Under the pieces are notes generated by a model. The model was not told the origin of the DNA, searched no databases, and was given only the letters and a program-made list of their open reading frames with translations. From NCBI RefSeq assembly GCF_934371575.1, contig NZ_CAKRNY010000002.1:62001-126000 (forward strand): DNA of 64,000 bases, given 5' to 3'. The position numbers and the translations under genes are program-made. This document shows, piece after piece, positions 62,653-64,000 of the stretch (position 1 is its first letter; each line of letters opens with the position of its first letter). Origin of the DNA: an uncultured Blautia sp. GTDB taxonomy: Bacteria > Bacillota > Clostridia > Lachnospirales > Lachnospiraceae.

Positions 62653-63624
62653 TCATAAATCATATTTCTCAAAAAACTCCATCATCGTACGCTGATATAG
62701 ATCCGGATCTGCGTAAGCACTGCACAGATGCCTTGCCCCTGATACAATGACCAGTTCCTTGGGTGCCTTGCATAGCATATAGTTCTGGAATGAATTGTTC
62801 GGGTACACATAAGTATCCTTCTCTCCATGAAAGAAAAGAACAGGTTTTGTATTACTTTTCATGGCTTCTGTAGTATCTGCATCCTTCATATGAAAGCCTG
62901 CCATAAAGTGACACAGCCAGTCCATTTCCTTCAAAAGCAGAGGGATATAACGCAAATGGAACCAATTGTCAGCCATATCCCGCATCTGCCTTTCCATAGA
63001 CTGAAATCCACAGTCTGCAATCAGCCCCTTCACCTCTGACGGAAGCCGGTTTCCGGATGCCATCAGTACAGCGGATGCCCCCATAGACTGTCCGTACAGA
63101 TAAATGGGAAGCTTCTCTTTATTTCTTTCAGACACATAAATTGCCCAGCGCTGCACATCCCATTTTTCCTTAGCTCCAAAGGTGATATATTCTCCTTCAC
63201 TTTCTCCGCAGCAGCGATGTTCCATAAAAAGAAGATTGCACTGATGCTCATGGAGATATTTGGCCATAAAGGAAAGTGAACCAAATCTGCTGCCCCGATA
63301 GCCATGACTTAGTATGACATATCTTTTTGCATGCTCTGCAGGCAGATAGAATCCATGGAGTTTTAGTCCGTCTACACTCTGAATATAGCAGTCCTGCATC
63401 TTCTGTGCCTCGCACCAAGCCCTGCTCTCATCATATTCCTTTGCATATCCGTTTCTGGGATGATTATCCCGGATATGGGATAATTCAAACCATTTCTTTC
63501 TTTCCTTTTTTCTTTCCCCTCTTTTGCAACGGACCACCATGTTAAAAAAGCGCCAGCCAATCTCCATAATTCCTGAGAAAAAAAGCAATCCTACTGCCAA
63601 CAACTTACAAAATTTTTTCTTCAT
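62653..63624 (-). CDS. Alpha/beta hydrolase with N-terminal membrane anchor
   Basis: 323 residues. A signal-anchor (LLAVGLLFFSGIMEIGW) is followed by basic residues (CKRGERKKERKKW), then an alpha/beta hydrolase: YVILSHGYRGSRFGSLSFMAKYL, nucleophile elbow LYGQSMGASAVLM, VLFFHGEKDTYVYPNNS with the acid and ARHLCSAY with the histidine. It resembles peptidase/esterase-like BEM46 proteins. The substrate is unknown. A near-consensus promoter lies upstream and a terminator downstream, so it is a single-gene unit. Confidence 0.88.
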   Translation of the reverse strand: MKKKFCKLLAVGLLFFSGIMEIGWRFFNMVVRCKRGERKKERKKWFELSHIRDNHPRNGYAKEYDESRAWCEAQKMQDCYIQSVDGLKLHGFYLPAEHAKRYVILSHGYRGSRFGSLSFMAKYLHEHQCNLLFMEHRCCGESEGEYITFGAKEKWDVQRWAIYVSERNKEKLPIYLYGQSMGASAVLMASGNRLPSEVKGLIADCGFQSMERQMRDMADNWFHLRYIPLLLKEMDWLCHFMAGFHMKDADTTEAMKSNTKPVLFFHGEKDTYVYPNNSFQNYMLCKAPKELVIVSGARHLCSAYADPDLYQRTMMEFFEKYDL

Positions 63625-63683
63625 TTGAATTTCTCCTTGGGATTGATTATCACTGTGGATAACAGCAATACGTTCCGATTCAG

Positions 63684-63712
63684 ATTATAAGCAGTATTGC
63701 TTAGGATATCAA
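63684..63712 (-). promoter_or_regulatory. Promoter of the alpha/beta hydrolase gene, with inverted repeat
   Basis: On the minus strand TTGATA (63712-63707), a 17-base spacer and TATAAT (63689-63684). AGCAATAC (63664-63671) and GTATTGCT (63694-63701) are an 8-base inverted repeat placed on both sides of the -10 box, a layout suited to a repressor. Confidence 0.65.
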
Positions 63713-63954
63713 CTATTTGCTTCTATATCTTCAATAAGATTTTTCTTTAATGCCACAATCGTATCTCGATTCTTTTTCAAAAGCTCTAACTGCCTATATG
63801 CTTTTTCTCTTAATATTTTTAACCTTTCAATTTTAGGCACTTCCTGTCTTATCAAATCTGCATTTGTATCTTCCAGATTAATAAGCACAACCAATTCTTC
63901 TGCTGAAGCAAAATCTCTTTTACCGCGTCTGTATGGATACGATACCGATTGCAT
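63709..63954 (-). CDS. Hypothetical small coiled-coil protein, or frame-shifted gene end
   Basis: 81 residues from an ATG at 63954. The C-terminal two thirds are a charged helix (PKIERLKILREKAYRQLELL). No clear ribosome site precedes the ATG, and another frame ends inside its first 35 bases (see 63920-64000), so it may be a coupled small gene or the shifted tail of a larger one. No family recognised. Confidence 0.35.
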   Translation of the reverse strand: MQSVSYPYRRGKRDFASAEELVVLINLEDTNADLIRQEVPKIERLKILREKAYRQLELLKKNRDTIVALKKNLIEDIEANS

Positions 63955-64000
63955 CCGTTACTTTTATCCATTGCTGCGGTGTCAACGTAAAAGCATTATC
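63920..64000 (-). CDS. C-terminal end of a gene entering from the right edge (partial)
   Basis: A minus-strand frame is open from the window edge for 26 codons (TLTPQQWIKVTDAIG) and stops at 63920-63922. It overlaps the start of the 81-codon frame. It may be the end of a real gene or the broken first part of a frameshifted one. Family unknown. Confidence 0.35.
   Translation of the reverse strand, partial: DNAFTLTPQQWIKVTDAIGIVSIQTR

Noticed and set aside
1..64000. CRISPR arrays, tRNA or rRNA genes
   Set aside because: No regularly spaced repeat-spacer pattern, cloverleaf or rRNA-like segment was recognised on reading the sequence. The only regular repeats are the coding arrays at 16894 and 47989.

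Overview
The window looks like a chromosome segment of a low-to-moderate-GC Gram-positive gut Clostridium-relative, most likely a Lachnospiraceae member of the Blautia/Ruminococcus/Dorea type. The basis is gene content: a Firmicutes fatty-acid operon using FabK with a FabT-type regulator and a fused AccD-AccA, a DUF4317 protein, a C69 dipeptidase, and AGGAGG-type ribosome binding sites on nearly every gene. No species name can be proved from the sequence alone.

Layout. 1-4.5 kb: the 5' part of an HD-domain gene (minus), an AraC regulator, glycogen phosphorylase and endonuclease III (plus). 4.5-6.3 kb: an ABC permease and substrate-binding protein without an ATPase gene. 6.4-16.3 kb: a single leftward type II fatty-acid synthesis operon, fabH-acpP-fabK-fabD-fabG-fabF-accB-fabZ-accC-accDA-fabT. 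It has a near-consensus promoter that abuts a perfect FabT-like palindrome, and a structured GC-rich element inserted between fabH and acpP. 16.4-20.4 kb: a secreted transglutaminase-like protein with a 13-unit Pro-Thr repeat, and a DUF2142-like membrane protein. 20.4-47.6 kb: a large leftward surface-polysaccharide region that becomes strikingly AT-rich in its middle.

The polysaccharide region runs from several glycosyltransferases (GT2, GT4, GT8, a GT2-GT4 fusion), through a Wzm/Wzt-type ABC exporter, to a probable CMP-sugar-acid module. That module is a cytidylyltransferase, a DRE-TIM aldolase fused to a second domain, and a KdsC-like phosphatase. Then come an LtaS-like phosphoglycerol transferase, three tandem acyltransferase-3 proteins, an AAA/PD-(D/E)XK-like gene flanked by near-identical long-stem terminators, two polyprenyl-linked GT2 enzymes and an asparagine-synthase-like protein. 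Together they suggest a polymer built on a lipid carrier, exported by an ABC transporter, and decorated with acyl and phosphoglycerol groups and possibly an acidic sugar.

47.8-58.3 kb is housekeeping and accessory: a secreted repeat protein, a small HD hydrolase, a half-length DUF4317 protein, a two-gene sulfur amino acid operon (PatB and Cys/Met gamma-type enzyme), an HPt protein, a C69 peptidase, a protein of unknown function, an XRE regulator, thioredoxin and a membrane-anchored 5'-nucleotidase. 58.6-62.5 kb holds a TetR gene convergent with a compact operon made of a free-standing condensation domain, an acyl carrier protein and an AMP-forming ligase, which looks like a minimal NRPS-like acyl-conjugating system. 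An alpha/beta hydrolase and gene fragments end the window.

The items most worth attention are the NeuB-less CMP-sugar-acid module with its fused aldolase, the condensation-ACP-ligase trio, the duplicated terminators around the AAA gene with a gene remnant beside them, and the structured element inside the fab operon.
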